Origin: an uncultured Eggerthellaceae bacterium
Lineage (GTDB): Bacteria; Actinomycetota; Coriobacteriia; Coriobacteriales; Eggerthellaceae
Direction of reading: 5' to 3'
DNA: 64,000 nt
NCBI GenBank assembly: GCA_910589125.1
Contig: CAJURX010000006.1
Coordinates: forward strand, 1-64,000
This document shows, piece after piece, positions 8,432-17,776 of the stretch. Position 1 is the first letter of the stretch. Every line of letters starts with the position of its first letter. A program made the position numbers and the translations under genes. A model generated the notes under the pieces. That model saw only the letters and a list, made by a program, of their open reading frames with translations, did not search any database and had not been told where the DNA came from.

Positions 8432-10505
8432 CAGCTGTCCCCTCCTTCGCTTTGCGCTCCTCATTATACTGCGCTATGACGGCATGCAGATCGCGTGCCA
8501 CCTCGGTCGGGATAACCTTCGCTTCGATGATGTCATCGAGCGAGGCTGCGCGCAGGGCCTTCATCGACTTGAAATGCCGCATCAGCGCCTTCTTGCGCAC
8601 AGGCCCCAATCCTGGGACCTCGTCGAGGATGGAGGCGGACATGCCCTTGCCCCGCAGCTCCCGATGGAACGTGATGGCGAACCGATGCGCCTCATCGCGC
8701 ACCTGCTTCACCAGGTACAGCGATGCCGAGCCGCCGGGCAGCACCACCGGGCCTGATTCCTGCCAGGGAACGAACAGCTCCTCGTCTCGTTTCGCAAGAC
8801 CCACGACGGGAATATCGTCGATCCCCATCTCCTCGAACATCTTGAGAGCTGCCGTCAGCTGCGGCTTGCCGCCATCCAAGATGATGAGGTCAGGCTTGGA
8901 CCCGAAGCGCTCATCAGCCATGCGCTCCTTGGCATAGCGGCGGCTCATGACCTCCTGCATGCTCAGGAAGTCGTTCGCCTCATCCAACTCGGCGCGGATC
9001 TTGAAGCGCCGATACTGGTTCTTGTCGGGCTTGCCTCCGGTGAACACCACCATGGAGGCCACGGTGTAGGCGCCATGCAGCGTGGAGATGTCGAAGCACT
9101 CGATCCGCATGGGAGGTCGATCCAGCGCGAGCGCGCTCTCCAGCTGTGCCAGGGCATCGTTGATGCGCTTGTCATCGTAGTTGGTGCGCACCTTGTAGCG
9201 CATGAGCGTGTGCTTGGCATTGCGCTCTGCGAGCTCCACCAGCTCAGAGCGCTCCCCGCGCTGCGGTTCCACGAGCCTCACCTTCGCACCGTGCGCAGAT
9301 GAGAGCTTCTCGGTCAGCCACGCCTCCATGGCCTCGGCGTCTCCGGGCAGCGTGCGCAGGATGACCTCGCGCGGGATGGAGGTGGTGGCATCGTAGTAGC
9401 GCATGAGGAAGTTGCGCAGCAGGTCCTCATCGGGCACATCCGTGCCGCGGTTCAGCACGAATTCGTTGGAGTTCAGGATGCGGCCCTCGCGGATCTGGAA
9501 GACATGCACGCCCGCCACGGTCTCCTCGCGGAAGATGCCGATGACATCAGCGTCCAAGCTCTTGGTGGACACCGCATGCTGCCGATCGTTCTGGGATTCG
9601 ATGGTCTCTATGCGCGCCTTAACGCGGGCAGCGCGCTCGAAGTCCAGCACGCTCGCCGCCTCCGCCATCTCATCTGAGAGCTCCTCGAGGAACTCGCGTC
9701 GGTTCCCGGAGAGGAATCGCTCGATGCGCTCGACGTTGGCCGCATACTCCTCGAAGGTGATATCCCCCGAGCATGCGCCAGGACCGAGGCCCACATGCGC
9801 ATCGAAGCAAGCAGCGCAGCCCTTCATGGCGCAGCTCGGATCGCCCAGCTCGCTCCGTCCGCTCCTCAGGTCGCGCGCCCGATACCCCGCCCGCTCGAGC
9901 TTGCGATCCATGGCGCGCCACTCCGCGCATGATGCAGCGCAGATGGGCACGATGCGCCGCGCTATGTCGATGAGGCGCCGCGCTGCGCGCGCATCCGTGA
10001 AGGGGCCGAAGTAGCGGGAGTCGCGCTTGTGGCGCTCGCGCGTGTACTTGATGGCGGGGAACACATCCCCCTTGGTGATGCAGATGAACGGATAGCTCTT
10101 ATCGTCCTTGAAGTCAGCGTTGTAGAAGGGAGAATGCTGGTTGATGAGGTTCTTCTCCAGCACGAGGGATTCATGCTCGTTCTCCACGACGATGTACTCG
10201 AATGAGTGGATGCGCTCCACGAGGAGCGGTATCTTCGCGCGGCTATCCTGGAAGTTGACGTACTGGCGCATGCGCGCCCGGAGCTGCTTGGCCTTGCCGA
10301 CGTAGATGACCTGGCCGTCCACGTCCTTCCAAAGGTACACGCCAGGCTCTGTGGGCACTTTCGCGAGCTCCTGCTTGATGCGCGCGAGCTTCTCCGCTTG
10401 CGTCTCAGGGCGCTGTGCTGCATCCAAGGACCCATCCAGCTCCGGCGGCTCTGCTATGTATCGCGTATCCTCTATGTGACCCTCCCGACCTTGATGGGGA
10501 CGCAT
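8424..10505 (-). CDS. uvrC: Excinuclease ABC subunit C
   Basis: UvrC makes both incisions in nucleotide excision repair after UvrA/UvrB damage recognition. Domains in order are the GIY-YIG nuclease (GVYLWKD then VIYVGKAKQLRARM), a Cys-containing linker, the UVR helix that binds UvrB, the RNase H-like nuclease (ECFDISTLHGA, LILDGGKPQLTAA), and C-terminal helix-hairpin-helix motifs (DEVPGLGPVRKKALMRHF). The linker (9755-9950) is longer and richer in cysteine than in E. coli. I place the start at ATG 10505 (693 residues); an upstream extension overlaps the divergent promoter region. No strong ribosome site is visible, so the start is uncertain. Confidence 0.95.
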   Translation of the reverse strand: MRPHQGREGHIEDTRYIAEPPELDGSLDAAQRPETQAEKLARIKQELAKVPTEPGVYLWKDVDGQVIYVGKAKQLRARMRQYVNFQDSRAKIPLLVERIHSFEYIVVENEHESLVLEKNLINQHSPFYNADFKDDKSYPFICITKGDVFPAIKYTRERHKRDSRYFGPFTDARAARRLIDIARRIVPICAASCAEWRAMDRKLERAGYRARDLRSGRSELGDPSCAMKGCAACFDAHVGLGPGACSGDITFEEYAANVERIERFLSGNRREFLEELSDEMAEAASVLDFERAARVKARIETIESQNDRQHAVSTKSLDADVIGIFREETVAGVHVFQIREGRILNSNEFVLNRGTDVPDEDLLRNFLMRYYDATTSIPREVILRTLPGDAEAMEAWLTEKLSSAHGAKVRLVEPQRGERSELVELAERNAKHTLMRYKVRTNYDDKRINDALAQLESALALDRPPMRIECFDISTLHGAYTVASMVVFTGGKPDKNQYRRFKIRAELDEANDFLSMQEVMSRRYAKERMADERFGSKPDLIILDGGKPQLTAALKMFEEMGIDDIPVVGLAKRDEELFVPWQESGPVVLPGGSASLYLVKQVRDEAHRFAITFHRELRGKGMSASILDEVPGLGPVRKKALMRHFKSMKALRAASLDDIIEAKVIPTEVARDLHAVIAQYNEERKAKEGTADG

Positions 10506-10597
10506 TGTAGTACCGGATGATGGAGCACCCGTGAAGACGCGCGCCAGTCTAGCACGTCCACTTTGCACGCGCGGAGGCATATCGGGCACCATACGGC

Positions 10598-10603
10598 TAT
10601 AAT
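10598..10603 (+). promoter_or_regulatory. -10 element TATAAT for the DEAD-box helicase gene
   Basis: A perfect TATAAT lies 42 nt upstream of the helicase ATG, in the gap between the divergent uvrC and helicase genes. At 17-nt spacing the -35 position reads AGGCAT, a poor match, so the promoter call rests on the -10 and its position. Confidence 0.5.
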
Positions 10604-10645
10604 CGAACATCCATCCTATTTGATTCGATCGATCGGACCTATCGC

Positions 10646-12106
10646 ATGAGATCCTTTGAAGAGCTGGGGCTGCCGAAGTGCGCCCTTGATGCTGTGAGCC
10701 GCTTGGGATATGAGACCCCCACGCCCGTGCAGCAGATGTCCATCCCCTTGGCCCTCGAGGGCAAGGACGTCATCGCCGCGGCCAGCACTGGTACAGGCAA
10801 GACCGCAGCGTTCCTCTTGCCCACCTTGGGCAAGATGCCGAAGCGCGCCAAGGGACGCACGGCACCCCGCACGCTGGTCGTCACGCCCACGCGCGAGCTG
10901 GCAGAGCAGATCGCCTACAACAGCTCGCGCATCGCGCGCTCGTGCGGCCTGTATTCGACGGTGGTCTATGGGGGCAAGCCCTACTCTCCCCAGATACGAG
11001 AGCTCAGGCGCGGCACGGATATCCTCATCGCCACGCCAGGTCGCCTGAACGACCTCATCGAACGTGGCGTGGCGGACCTCTCAGAGGTGGAGGTGCTCGT
11101 GCTCGATGAGGCGGATCGCATGCTGGACATGGGCTTCCTGCCCGCAGTGAAGAGCATCGTGAGCCATGTCCCCGAGAAGCGCCAGACGCTCCTGTTCTCC
11201 GCCACCATCGACGAATCCATCCAGAAGAACCTCTCAGACCTCTTGACGGACCCTGAGATCGTGCAGATCGCCCAGAAGGGCGAGACCGCCAAGATCGTGG
11301 ACCAATCCATCCTCCCCGTATCCAATAGCCAGAAGGCGGAGCTCTTGAAATGCCTGCTGGATGAGAAGGGCCATGACAAGGTCATCATCTTCGCCCGCAC
11401 GCGCCATCGCGCCGAGGACCTGGCGAAGGAGCTCAAGCGCGCCGGGTTCAAGGCCGTTTGCATCCATTCAGACAAGACGCAAGGACAGCGCAAGCGCGCC
11501 CTCCAGAGCTTCCGCAGCGGCGAGGCCGGCGTCATCGTGGCCACCGACGTGCTCGCGCGCGGGATAGATATCCCGGAGGTCGACTACGTCGTGAACTACG
11601 ACCTGCCGGACATGGCAGAGGATTACATCCACCGGATCGGGCGCACCGGGCGCGCTGGCAATGCCGGCTTCGCCGTGTCGTTCGTCGCCCAGAAGCAGCT
11701 CGACCGGCTCCAAGCCATCGAAGCGCTCATCGGACGCAGCCTGCCGGTCATGCGGATAGATTCCTTCGATGTGGACCTGTCCCAGCTGGACAAGCCCTCA
11801 CGCCGCGAGAAGGCGAAGGAGCGCGAGGGCATGTCGAAGAAGAGCGCGAAGTCAGCAGCACGCGCCAAGCGCTATCGCTCCAAGAAGAAGCAGGAGAAGC
11901 GCGAGTACGACTACACCGGATACGGGGACCTGCGCAAGGGCGCGAAGAAGAGCAAGGACGTCCGACCGGAGGACAAGGCGTCCACTCCCGACCGCAAGGG
12001 AGGTCGTCCCAAGCGCACGGGCAAGCCGAAGCAGCAGCATCAGAAGCAGCACCGCAAGGGCGGCTCGGACAATCGCCCCGGGCGCTCGCAGCGCAAGAAG
12101 CGCTAA
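10646..12106 (+). CDS. DEAD-box ATP-dependent RNA helicase (RhlE/CshA-like)
   Basis: The protein unwinds RNA duplexes in ribosome assembly, mRNA decay or cold adaptation. It has the Q-motif (PTPVQQMSIP), Walker A ASTGTGKT (residues 47-54), PTRELAEQ, VLDEADRMLDMGF, FSAT, and the C-terminal RecA domain with ARGIDIP and HRIGRTGRAG. After about residue 380 comes a lysine/arginine-rich tail of roughly 100 residues that probably binds RNA. The gene stands alone on the plus strand, with its own -10 element, and ends at a two-way terminator shared with helD. The exact subfamily cannot be fixed by eye. Confidence 0.94.
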   Translation: MRSFEELGLPKCALDAVSRLGYETPTPVQQMSIPLALEGKDVIAAASTGTGKTAAFLLPTLGKMPKRAKGRTAPRTLVVTPTRELAEQIAYNSSRIARSCGLYSTVVYGGKPYSPQIRELRRGTDILIATPGRLNDLIERGVADLSEVEVLVLDEADRMLDMGFLPAVKSIVSHVPEKRQTLLFSATIDESIQKNLSDLLTDPEIVQIAQKGETAKIVDQSILPVSNSQKAELLKCLLDEKGHDKVIIFARTRHRAEDLAKELKRAGFKAVCIHSDKTQGQRKRALQSFRSGEAGVIVATDVLARGIDIPEVDYVVNYDLPDMAEDYIHRIGRTGRAGNAGFAVSFVAQKQLDRLQAIEALIGRSLPVMRIDSFDVDLSQLDKPSRREKAKEREGMSKKSAKSAARAKRYRSKKKQEKREYDYTGYGDLRKGAKKSKDVRPEDKASTPDRKGGRPKRTGKPKQQHQKQHRKGGSDNRPGRSQRKKR

Positions 12107-12110
12107 GCGC

Positions 12111-12146
12111 ATGCAGGCAGGGTAGCGACCGCCATCCTGCCTGCAT
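12111..12146. terminator. Bidirectional terminator between helicase and helD
   Basis: An 11-bp perfect inverted repeat (ATGCAGGCAGG, then CCTGCCTGCAT) with a 14-nt loop lies between the stop codons of two convergent genes. Neither side has a long T-run, so it is a stem-loop with a terminator-like position rather than a textbook intrinsic terminator. Confidence 0.6.
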
Positions 12147-12160
12147 CCATCATCTGCTCA

Positions 12161-14281
12161 TCAAGCGCCCATGGCAGATGCGATCCATGGCGAGAGCACG
12201 CCCGCATACATGAGCGTGACCTCTTGGGTGGCGCGGCTGATGGCGGTATAGAGGCGCCGGCGCGCAGCGTCATCATCGGGGTAGCTCGCGACGCTGACAT
12301 CGGGCAGGATGACGGAGTCGAACTCCAGCCCCTTCGCCAGCTTCAAGGTGGTCGCGAACACGCCACGCTCAGGCAGGCTATCGCGGTCATCCACCACGGG
12401 GATGTCAAGGCCTTCCCTCTTCTGCAACGCCTTCAGCTGCGACCTCCATGGCACGATCACCGCCGTGAGGCCATCTCGCTCGGATGCTTCTCGCACGATG
12501 CGCGCGAGCTCTGCATCGCGAGCGGCTGCATCGCCGAAGCATAGCAGGCGCGGATCGGACCCCGCCGGATGCACCGACTTGATCTCAAGATCCTCATCGT
12601 GGGCCAACTGCGCGAAGAGCGCGGTGATCTCAGGGGTGGAGCGATAGCTGATCATGAGGTCGCAGCGGCTCACCGGCTTGCCCTGCCCCTCGAACACCCG
12701 CGCCACGCCGTCGAAGGTCGTGGCATCTTCTTGGATGGCCTGGTTCTCATCCCCCAGCAGCATGAATCGCGCACGGGGGAAGTATCGCGCCATGCATGCC
12801 AGCTGCGCTTCCGTATAATCCTGCACCTCATCCACGGTCACATAGCGCGCATCGGGATCGCAAAGCCCCGTGAGCGCCATCTTCGCATAGAGCCATTCCA
12901 CGGGCGCCACGCCGTCGGATGCGAGCAAGCGGCGAGCGATGCGGTCCATCTTGAGCCACGCATCCCCTTCTATGGCGGAGCGCACCCACGCATAGCGGTC
13001 CCGCAGCATCCGCAGGGCGAGCGCACGCTGCTCTGCTTCTGACTGCGGGCTGATGGTCTCATGGAAGATGCGCAGCTGGTCCTCGACAGAGAGCGCATCG
13101 AGCTCATCGATCGCAGCATCGCTGCCTGCCATGCGCTTCAAGCGCTGCTCCAGCTTCTTCAGCAGCTCCTCCCGCACCAGCGTGATGCGACGCGACCCCA
13201 TGGGCACGTTGCTGAACCGGTGCATGAGGGAATCCACCTGATTGGAGGTGACGAACCTCACCTTGCCGTCGCAGATCTCCTCGAAGTCAGCTTGCGTGAG
13301 GGCAAGCGAGGCGATGCCCTCATCGATCAGGTGAAGGCGGCTCAGATCAGCATCGCCCTTGCCTGTGTTCATGCCCTCGGGCAACAGCGAGCGCATGAGG
13401 TCATCCCACGTGCAGGTGACAGGGTTGGTCTCCCCCATCTCGGGCAGCACGTTCTGAATATAGGTTGAGAATACAGGATTCGGGGAGATGAGATGCACCT
13501 GGTCGGGCGAGAGGTCCTCGCGATGCGTGTAGAACAGGTATGCGATGCGCTGCAAGAGCACCGAGGTCTTGCCGCTCCCCGCGACCCCTGACACCAGCAG
13601 CGCAGGCACGTCCTCGTGCCGGATGACGGTGTTCTGCTCGCGCTGGATCGTGGTGGTGATGGCCTTCATGTGCGACGTGCGCTCATCGGAGAGCGATCTC
13701 AAGAGCATGGGATCCTCGATGGCCACCGTCGTGTCGAAGTAGGCCTTGAGCACATCGCGCTCGATGTCGAACTGGCGCCTGAGCTCCAGGTCCACCTCTA
13801 TCCTGCGCCCATTGGCCTCATAGGATGTGGGTCCATTCTCTTGGTTGTAGTAGACCTCGGCCACAGGGCTTCGCCAGTCCACTACGAGGCGCTTGAACTC
13901 ATCATCGGTGGCTCCCGCAACGCCGATATAGAGATCGCGCACCTCATCCTTGGTCGGATAGCGCAGGCGCACCTTCGCGAAATAGGGCTGCTCCAAGAGC
14001 AGCTCGACATCAGAGAGCTTGCGCGCGGTCGTCTCTGCGGCCATGTTATAGCCCTCGATGACCTTGTTCGCCGACGCGAATGCGGCATAGGTCTCCAGCA
14101 TCTCGTCGAATGAGGTGCCGTTGAAGGTGAGCTCCTCTGCCATGGAATCCTTGTCCGCAGCAGCATCCGCCGCTATCGTCTGGAGCCGTTCGGCAAGGAT
14201 GCCCTCCATCCGCTCGAGCTCAGCGTAGACGTGGGCGAGGTGTGCTTGCTCTTGGTTGAATGCCTGATCATGCGCGACCAA
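12161..14281 (-). CDS. helD: HelD-like RNA polymerase recycling ATPase (UvrD/Rep superfamily)
   Basis: HelD proteins bind stalled RNA polymerase, pry open its clamps and release nucleic acid. The 706-residue protein has an N-terminal coiled-coil arm (about 1-100), the segment DWRSPVAEVYYN, a UvrD-type Walker A GVAGSGKT (232-239) followed by SVLLQRIAYLFY, the Walker B-containing VTVDEVQDYT, and a C-terminal helicase motif near LYTAISRATQ. The insertion within domain 1A and the missing canonical DNA-helicase motifs favour HelD over UvrD. The start is TTG 14281 with AAAGGGG at 7-nt spacing. Confidence 0.87.
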   Translation of the reverse strand: MVAHDQAFNQEQAHLAHVYAELERMEGILAERLQTIAADAAADKDSMAEELTFNGTSFDEMLETYAAFASANKVIEGYNMAAETTARKLSDVELLLEQPYFAKVRLRYPTKDEVRDLYIGVAGATDDEFKRLVVDWRSPVAEVYYNQENGPTSYEANGRRIEVDLELRRQFDIERDVLKAYFDTTVAIEDPMLLRSLSDERTSHMKAITTTIQREQNTVIRHEDVPALLVSGVAGSGKTSVLLQRIAYLFYTHREDLSPDQVHLISPNPVFSTYIQNVLPEMGETNPVTCTWDDLMRSLLPEGMNTGKGDADLSRLHLIDEGIASLALTQADFEEICDGKVRFVTSNQVDSLMHRFSNVPMGSRRITLVREELLKKLEQRLKRMAGSDAAIDELDALSVEDQLRIFHETISPQSEAEQRALALRMLRDRYAWVRSAIEGDAWLKMDRIARRLLASDGVAPVEWLYAKMALTGLCDPDARYVTVDEVQDYTEAQLACMARYFPRARFMLLGDENQAIQEDATTFDGVARVFEGQGKPVSRCDLMISYRSTPEITALFAQLAHDEDLEIKSVHPAGSDPRLLCFGDAAARDAELARIVREASERDGLTAVIVPWRSQLKALQKREGLDIPVVDDRDSLPERGVFATTLKLAKGLEFDSVILPDVSVASYPDDDAARRRLYTAISRATQEVTLMYAGVLSPWIASAMGA

Positions 14282-14314
14282 ATATGTCCCCTTTCGCCTG
14301 ATGTGGATAGACGA

Positions 14315-14320
14315 TTATAT
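14315..14320 (-). promoter_or_regulatory. -10 element TATAAT upstream of helD
   Basis: On the minus strand a TATAAT lies 33 nt before the TTG start of helD. The -35 position is not recognisable. The rest of the 301-nt gap between helD and gdhA (14282-14582) holds the gdhA terminator and otherwise no gene or repeat that I can support. Confidence 0.45.
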
Positions 14321-14511
14321 CCATTCGACCAGGGAAAGAAAGGGGATCGCATCTCTCGCGGAACGCGGTATCATGAAGCTATGGGAAAGCGGTGGTGGCA
14401 TACGATGCGCACGGCATCCCATCCTCTTCACCCTCGGACCCATCCCCTATCCACACGTTGCCTCCGCACGCGCATCTGCGCTGCTCGGCTCGCGTGCACG
14501 GCACCCTGAAA

Positions 14512-14542
14512 AGAGGAAGGGGTCCCGCTTGCGCAGGACCCC
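14512..14542 (-). terminator. Intrinsic terminator of gdhA
   Basis: On the minus strand, a 7-bp stem GGGGTCC/GGACCCC with a 10-nt loop is followed by a pyrimidine run ending in CTCTTTT. It lies about 40 nt after the gdhA stop codon. Confidence 0.8.
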
Positions 14543-14582
14543 TCCGATCACGCCGATATGCGAGAGCAGCTTCGCTTGCGCC

Positions 14583-15914
14583 CTACACGACGCCCTCGGC
14601 GATCATAGCATCCGCCACCTTCTCGAAGCCGGCGATGTTAGCGCCCATCACGTAGTCACCCTCATGACCGTAGCGACGCGCAGCATCATCCATAGCATGG
14701 AAGATGTTGACCATGATGCCCTTGAGCTTCGCATCCACCTCTTCGAACGACCAGGAGAGGCGCTCGGAGTTCTGGGACATCTCAAGGCCAGAGGTCGCCA
14801 CGCCACCCGCATTCGCAGCCTTGCCCGGGATGAACACGACGCCGTTATCCTGCAGGTACTCGGTCGCATCCATGGTGGTGGGCATGTTCGCGCCCTCTGC
14901 TAGGAGCTTGCAGCCATTGCTCACGAGCTGCTGGACATCATCCAGGAACACCTCGTTCTGCGTCGCGCACGGAAGAGCGATGTCGCACGGGATGCTCCAG
15001 ACGCCGCGACCCTCGTGGTACTCCACGCCGTCCTTGCGCTTCGCGTATTCGGAGATGCGTGCGCGCTCCACTTCCTTGATCTGCTTGATGAGGTCGAGGT
15101 CGATCCCGGCAGGGTCATGGATCCAGCCCGTGGAATCGGACATGGTGACCGGCTTGGCACCCAGCTGCTGCGCCTTCTGCGCTGCATAGATGGCCACGTT
15201 CCCGGAGCCCGAGATGCAGACCGTCTTGCCCTCGAGCGTGTCACCCTTGCACTTGAGGCATTCCTCCACGATGTAGACCAAGCCGTATCCCGTTGCCTCG
15301 GTGCGTGCCAGCGAGCCACCGAAGGACAGGCCCTTGCCGGTGAGGACGCCCTCGAATACGTTCTTGATCCTCTTGTATTGGCCGAACATGAAGCCGACCT
15401 CGCGAGCGCCCGTGCCGATGTCCCCTGCGGGCACATCCGTATCTGCTCCGATATGACGCTGCAGCTCGGTCATGAAGGACTGGCAGAAGCGCATGACCTC
15501 CATATCGGACTTGCCCTTGGGATCGAAGTCGCAACCACCCTTGCCGCCGCCCATCGGGAGCGTGGTGAGGGAGTTCTTGAAGATCTGCTCGAAGCCCAGG
15601 AACTTGATGATGCCCAGGTTCACCGAAGGATGCAGGCGCAGCCCTCCCTTGTACGGCCCGATGGCAGAGTTGAACTGCACGCGGAACGCACGGTTGACCT
15701 GCACGTTGCCCTCGTCGTCCACCCACGGGACGCGGAAGATGATGGCGCGCTCCGGCTCGACCAGGCGCTCGAGGAGAGCCGCCTTCTCGTATTCGGGATG
15801 CGCCTCGATGACCGGCTCCAAGGACTGCATGACCTCGGTCACTGCCTGGATGAACTCCGGCTGCTCAGGATTCTTCGCCTTGACTTCCTCGATGATCCGC
15901 TCTGTGTACTTCAC
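14583..15914 (-). CDS. gdhA: NADP-type glutamate dehydrogenase
   Basis: The enzyme makes glutamate from 2-oxoglutarate and ammonium. Family features are GPYKGGLRLHPSV, the catalytic-lysine motif LPMGGGKGGCDFDP, DIGTGAREVGFM, a Rossmann-type VCISGSGNVA, and the C-terminal NAGGVATSGLEMSQN. I place the start at GTG 15914, which has AAGGAG at 6-nt spacing and gives 443 residues, the normal length of the hexameric NADP enzyme; an upstream ATG at 15938 lacks a ribosome site. The gene is monocistronic, with its own -10 element and intrinsic terminator. Cofactor preference is inferred from subfamily resemblance. Confidence 0.95.
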   Translation of the reverse strand: MKYTERIIEEVKAKNPEQPEFIQAVTEVMQSLEPVIEAHPEYEKAALLERLVEPERAIIFRVPWVDDEGNVQVNRAFRVQFNSAIGPYKGGLRLHPSVNLGIIKFLGFEQIFKNSLTTLPMGGGKGGCDFDPKGKSDMEVMRFCQSFMTELQRHIGADTDVPAGDIGTGAREVGFMFGQYKRIKNVFEGVLTGKGLSFGGSLARTEATGYGLVYIVEECLKCKGDTLEGKTVCISGSGNVAIYAAQKAQQLGAKPVTMSDSTGWIHDPAGIDLDLIKQIKEVERARISEYAKRKDGVEYHEGRGVWSIPCDIALPCATQNEVFLDDVQQLVSNGCKLLAEGANMPTTMDATEYLQDNGVVFIPGKAANAGGVATSGLEMSQNSERLSWSFEEVDAKLKGIMVNIFHAMDDAARRYGHEGDYVMGANIAGFEKVADAMIAEGVV

Positions 15915-15976
15915 ACCATGCTCCTTGCCTTCGGGCATCGATCAAGATCGGCTGCCGCTTGGTTACCTGGGAAGGG

Positions 15977-15982
15977 ATTATA
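15977..15982 (-). promoter_or_regulatory. -10 element TATAAT upstream of gdhA
   Basis: A perfect TATAAT on the minus strand lies 62 nt upstream of the GTG start. The -35 position at 17-nt spacing reads GGAGCG, a poor match, which suggests an activator or an otherwise weak promoter. Confidence 0.5.
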
Positions 15983-16077
15983 GGTACCGCCACCTTAAGC
16001 GCTCCTCGATTTAATCGTGATGAAACAATGCATCCCCTACGCGGGCGCTCAGAGCTGGCAAGAGGTGTGCGCTATGC

Positions 16078-17001
16078 TCAAGCGGGTACATCCGCAGGCT
16101 CATGCGCATCCTCTCGCTGCGTCACCAGGAACACCATCCCGATGATGAGGATGAGGCCGATGATGTCCCAGACCGTGATGGTGCTGCCCGTCCATACGGC
16201 ACCGATGAACGTGCCCGCCACGGGTTCTGAGCATGCGAGCAGGCTCGCGCGCATGGGACCCGCATCCTTGACGCCTTGGATGTAGAGGAAGTATGCCGCG
16301 ATGGTCCCGATGCCCACAAGGCCCACGAACACGATCCAACCCTCCACGGGAAGATGCACCTCATAGCTCCACGGGCGCATTAGCGCCGAACATGCCATGG
16401 ACCCGAAGATCATCCCATACCCGTTCACGACGCATGTGCCATACCGTTCGAGCGGCCGCTGCGGAAGGAGGTTGTAGAACGCGGTGGCGAGCGCTGAGGC
16501 TATCCCCCAGATGAGCCCGAGGAGCGGGAGGTTGAGGACCGTGATGTCCCCTTGCGTCGCGATGACCACCACGCCCGTGAATGCGAGCACGACCCCTGCC
16601 AGCTCGCGTGGGCGGGGGGCGCGCCTCTCTCGGATGCAGAGCCACGCCATGACGAACACGACGTTGACCTGTTCCAAGGTCAGCGCCGTGCCCGCGCCCG
16701 CATAGTCGATCGCGCAGAGGTACGAGTACTGCATCAGCATGACGCCGAACACGCCGAACAGGATGATCATGACGAGCATGCGCTTATCCTTGGCAGCGGC
16801 GATCAGCCTCTCCCGATCGATGAAGGCTGAGAGGATGATGAAGAACGCCCCACCGATCACCATGCGCAGCGGCGTCAGCCACCCAGGCGGCGCATCGAAG
16901 GCGTGCATGAGGACCTCGCCGCAGTTGCCGGAGAATCCCCAGAAGATCCCGCCCAGCAAGGCGCAGATGATCCCTCTCAGAAGATGCGGGTATCCCTTCA
17001 T
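16078..17001 (-). CDS. EamA/DMT-family transporter
   Basis: This 307-residue membrane protein has about ten hydrophobic segments in two repeated halves, the layout of EamA-type drug/metabolite transporters. The first half opens with CALLGGIFWGFSGN and includes LRMVIGGAFF; the second half opens with LLGLIWGIASALATAFYNLL, and SLLACSEPVAGTFIGA is the usual EamA motif before the last helices. The substrate cannot be predicted; relatives export amino acids or metabolites. It starts 6 nt after the gene at 17008-17757 and is the last gene of the uvrA operon. Confidence 0.88.
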   Translation of the reverse strand: MKGYPHLLRGIICALLGGIFWGFSGNCGEVLMHAFDAPPGWLTPLRMVIGGAFFIILSAFIDRERLIAAAKDKRMLVMIILFGVFGVMLMQYSYLCAIDYAGAGTALTLEQVNVVFVMAWLCIRERRAPRPRELAGVVLAFTGVVVIATQGDITVLNLPLLGLIWGIASALATAFYNLLPQRPLERYGTCVVNGYGMIFGSMACSALMRPWSYEVHLPVEGWIVFVGLVGIGTIAAYFLYIQGVKDAGPMRASLLACSEPVAGTFIGAVWTGSTITVWDIIGLILIIGMVFLVTQREDAHEPADVPA

Positions 17002-17007
17002 GACCTA

Positions 17008-17757
17008 TCAGAGGGATTCGATGGACTTGGCAGAGGGGACGTTGTTGGATGAGAGCAGCACCACGCCCACGCTCCCCGCTTCGGGGGATCGGGCGATGAC
17101 CGTACCGTCATCCGGTTCGTTCTGGATGGCGTACTCATGATCTCCCGAGGTGATGACGACCACATCCACGCCATCGTGATCGGGGATCAAGGAAGGCCGA
17201 GGGGTGATGCAGACGACGCTCTCCGCTCCGTCTTCATGCAATCCATCCACGATGGCCTTGAACGCAGTCTTGGGTAGGCGCTCCCTTACCGAGAACACGC
17301 CGATGCGCTTGCCGCCCACCTCGAATATGATGGGCACCTCATAGCGCGATGCGCCATCCGTCAGATCGAGCGAGAGGACGCTTGCGCCGCGCTTCTCGTA
17401 GATCTCGCGGACATCGGACACGTATACGCGTCCTTCATCTGCGCCATCCACCTCTGCCGCGAGCGTGAGCAGCTTGAGGCCCAGCCCCGCTTCCCTATCC
17501 ACATCATCAGGGTCATCTGCGCGCACATCGACCTCAACGGTCGCGTCCTCATCCGCAGCTTCCGGAGCCGGCTCCGCGACCCCGGTATAGAGGATGGCCG
17601 TATACCCATCCAGCTGCCCCACGCTGTCATCCACAGCCGTCGCAGCGACAGACCAGCCACGACCCGTGGAGAAGTAGCTCAGCAAGACGAACGCACCGGC
17701 GATCACCAGCACGAAGAAGACTACCAGCGCGATTCTCTCTCGGGTCAGCTTAACCAT
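17008..17757 (-). CDS. Membrane-anchored protein of unknown function, metallophosphoesterase-like but lacking metal ligands
   Basis: I do not recognise a named family. The 249-residue protein has one N-terminal membrane anchor (about residues 9-30) and an external domain. Its order of segments resembles a 5'-nucleotidase/calcineurin-like fold: ILYTG (56-60), VSDVREIYEKRGASVLSLD (113-131), VGGKRIGVFSV (148-158), and VDVVVITSGDHEY (197-209). However, the metal-binding D-x-H, GNH and GHxH motifs are absent, so I infer a non-catalytic relative. It lies 19 nt after uvrA and 6 nt before the EamA gene. A TATAAT at about 17766-17771 in the gap from uvrA may be an internal promoter. Confidence 0.75.
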   Translation of the reverse strand: MVKLTRERIALVVFFVLVIAGAFVLLSYFSTGRGWSVAATAVDDSVGQLDGYTAILYTGVAEPAPEAADEDATVEVDVRADDPDDVDREAGLGLKLLTLAAEVDGADEGRVYVSDVREIYEKRGASVLSLDLTDGASRYEVPIIFEVGGKRIGVFSVRERLPKTAFKAIVDGLHEDGAESVVCITPRPSLIPDHDGVDVVVITSGDHEYAIQNEPDDGTVIARSPEAGSVGVVLLSSNNVPSAKSIESL

Positions 17758-17776
17758 GACCCGAGATTATACTCCC

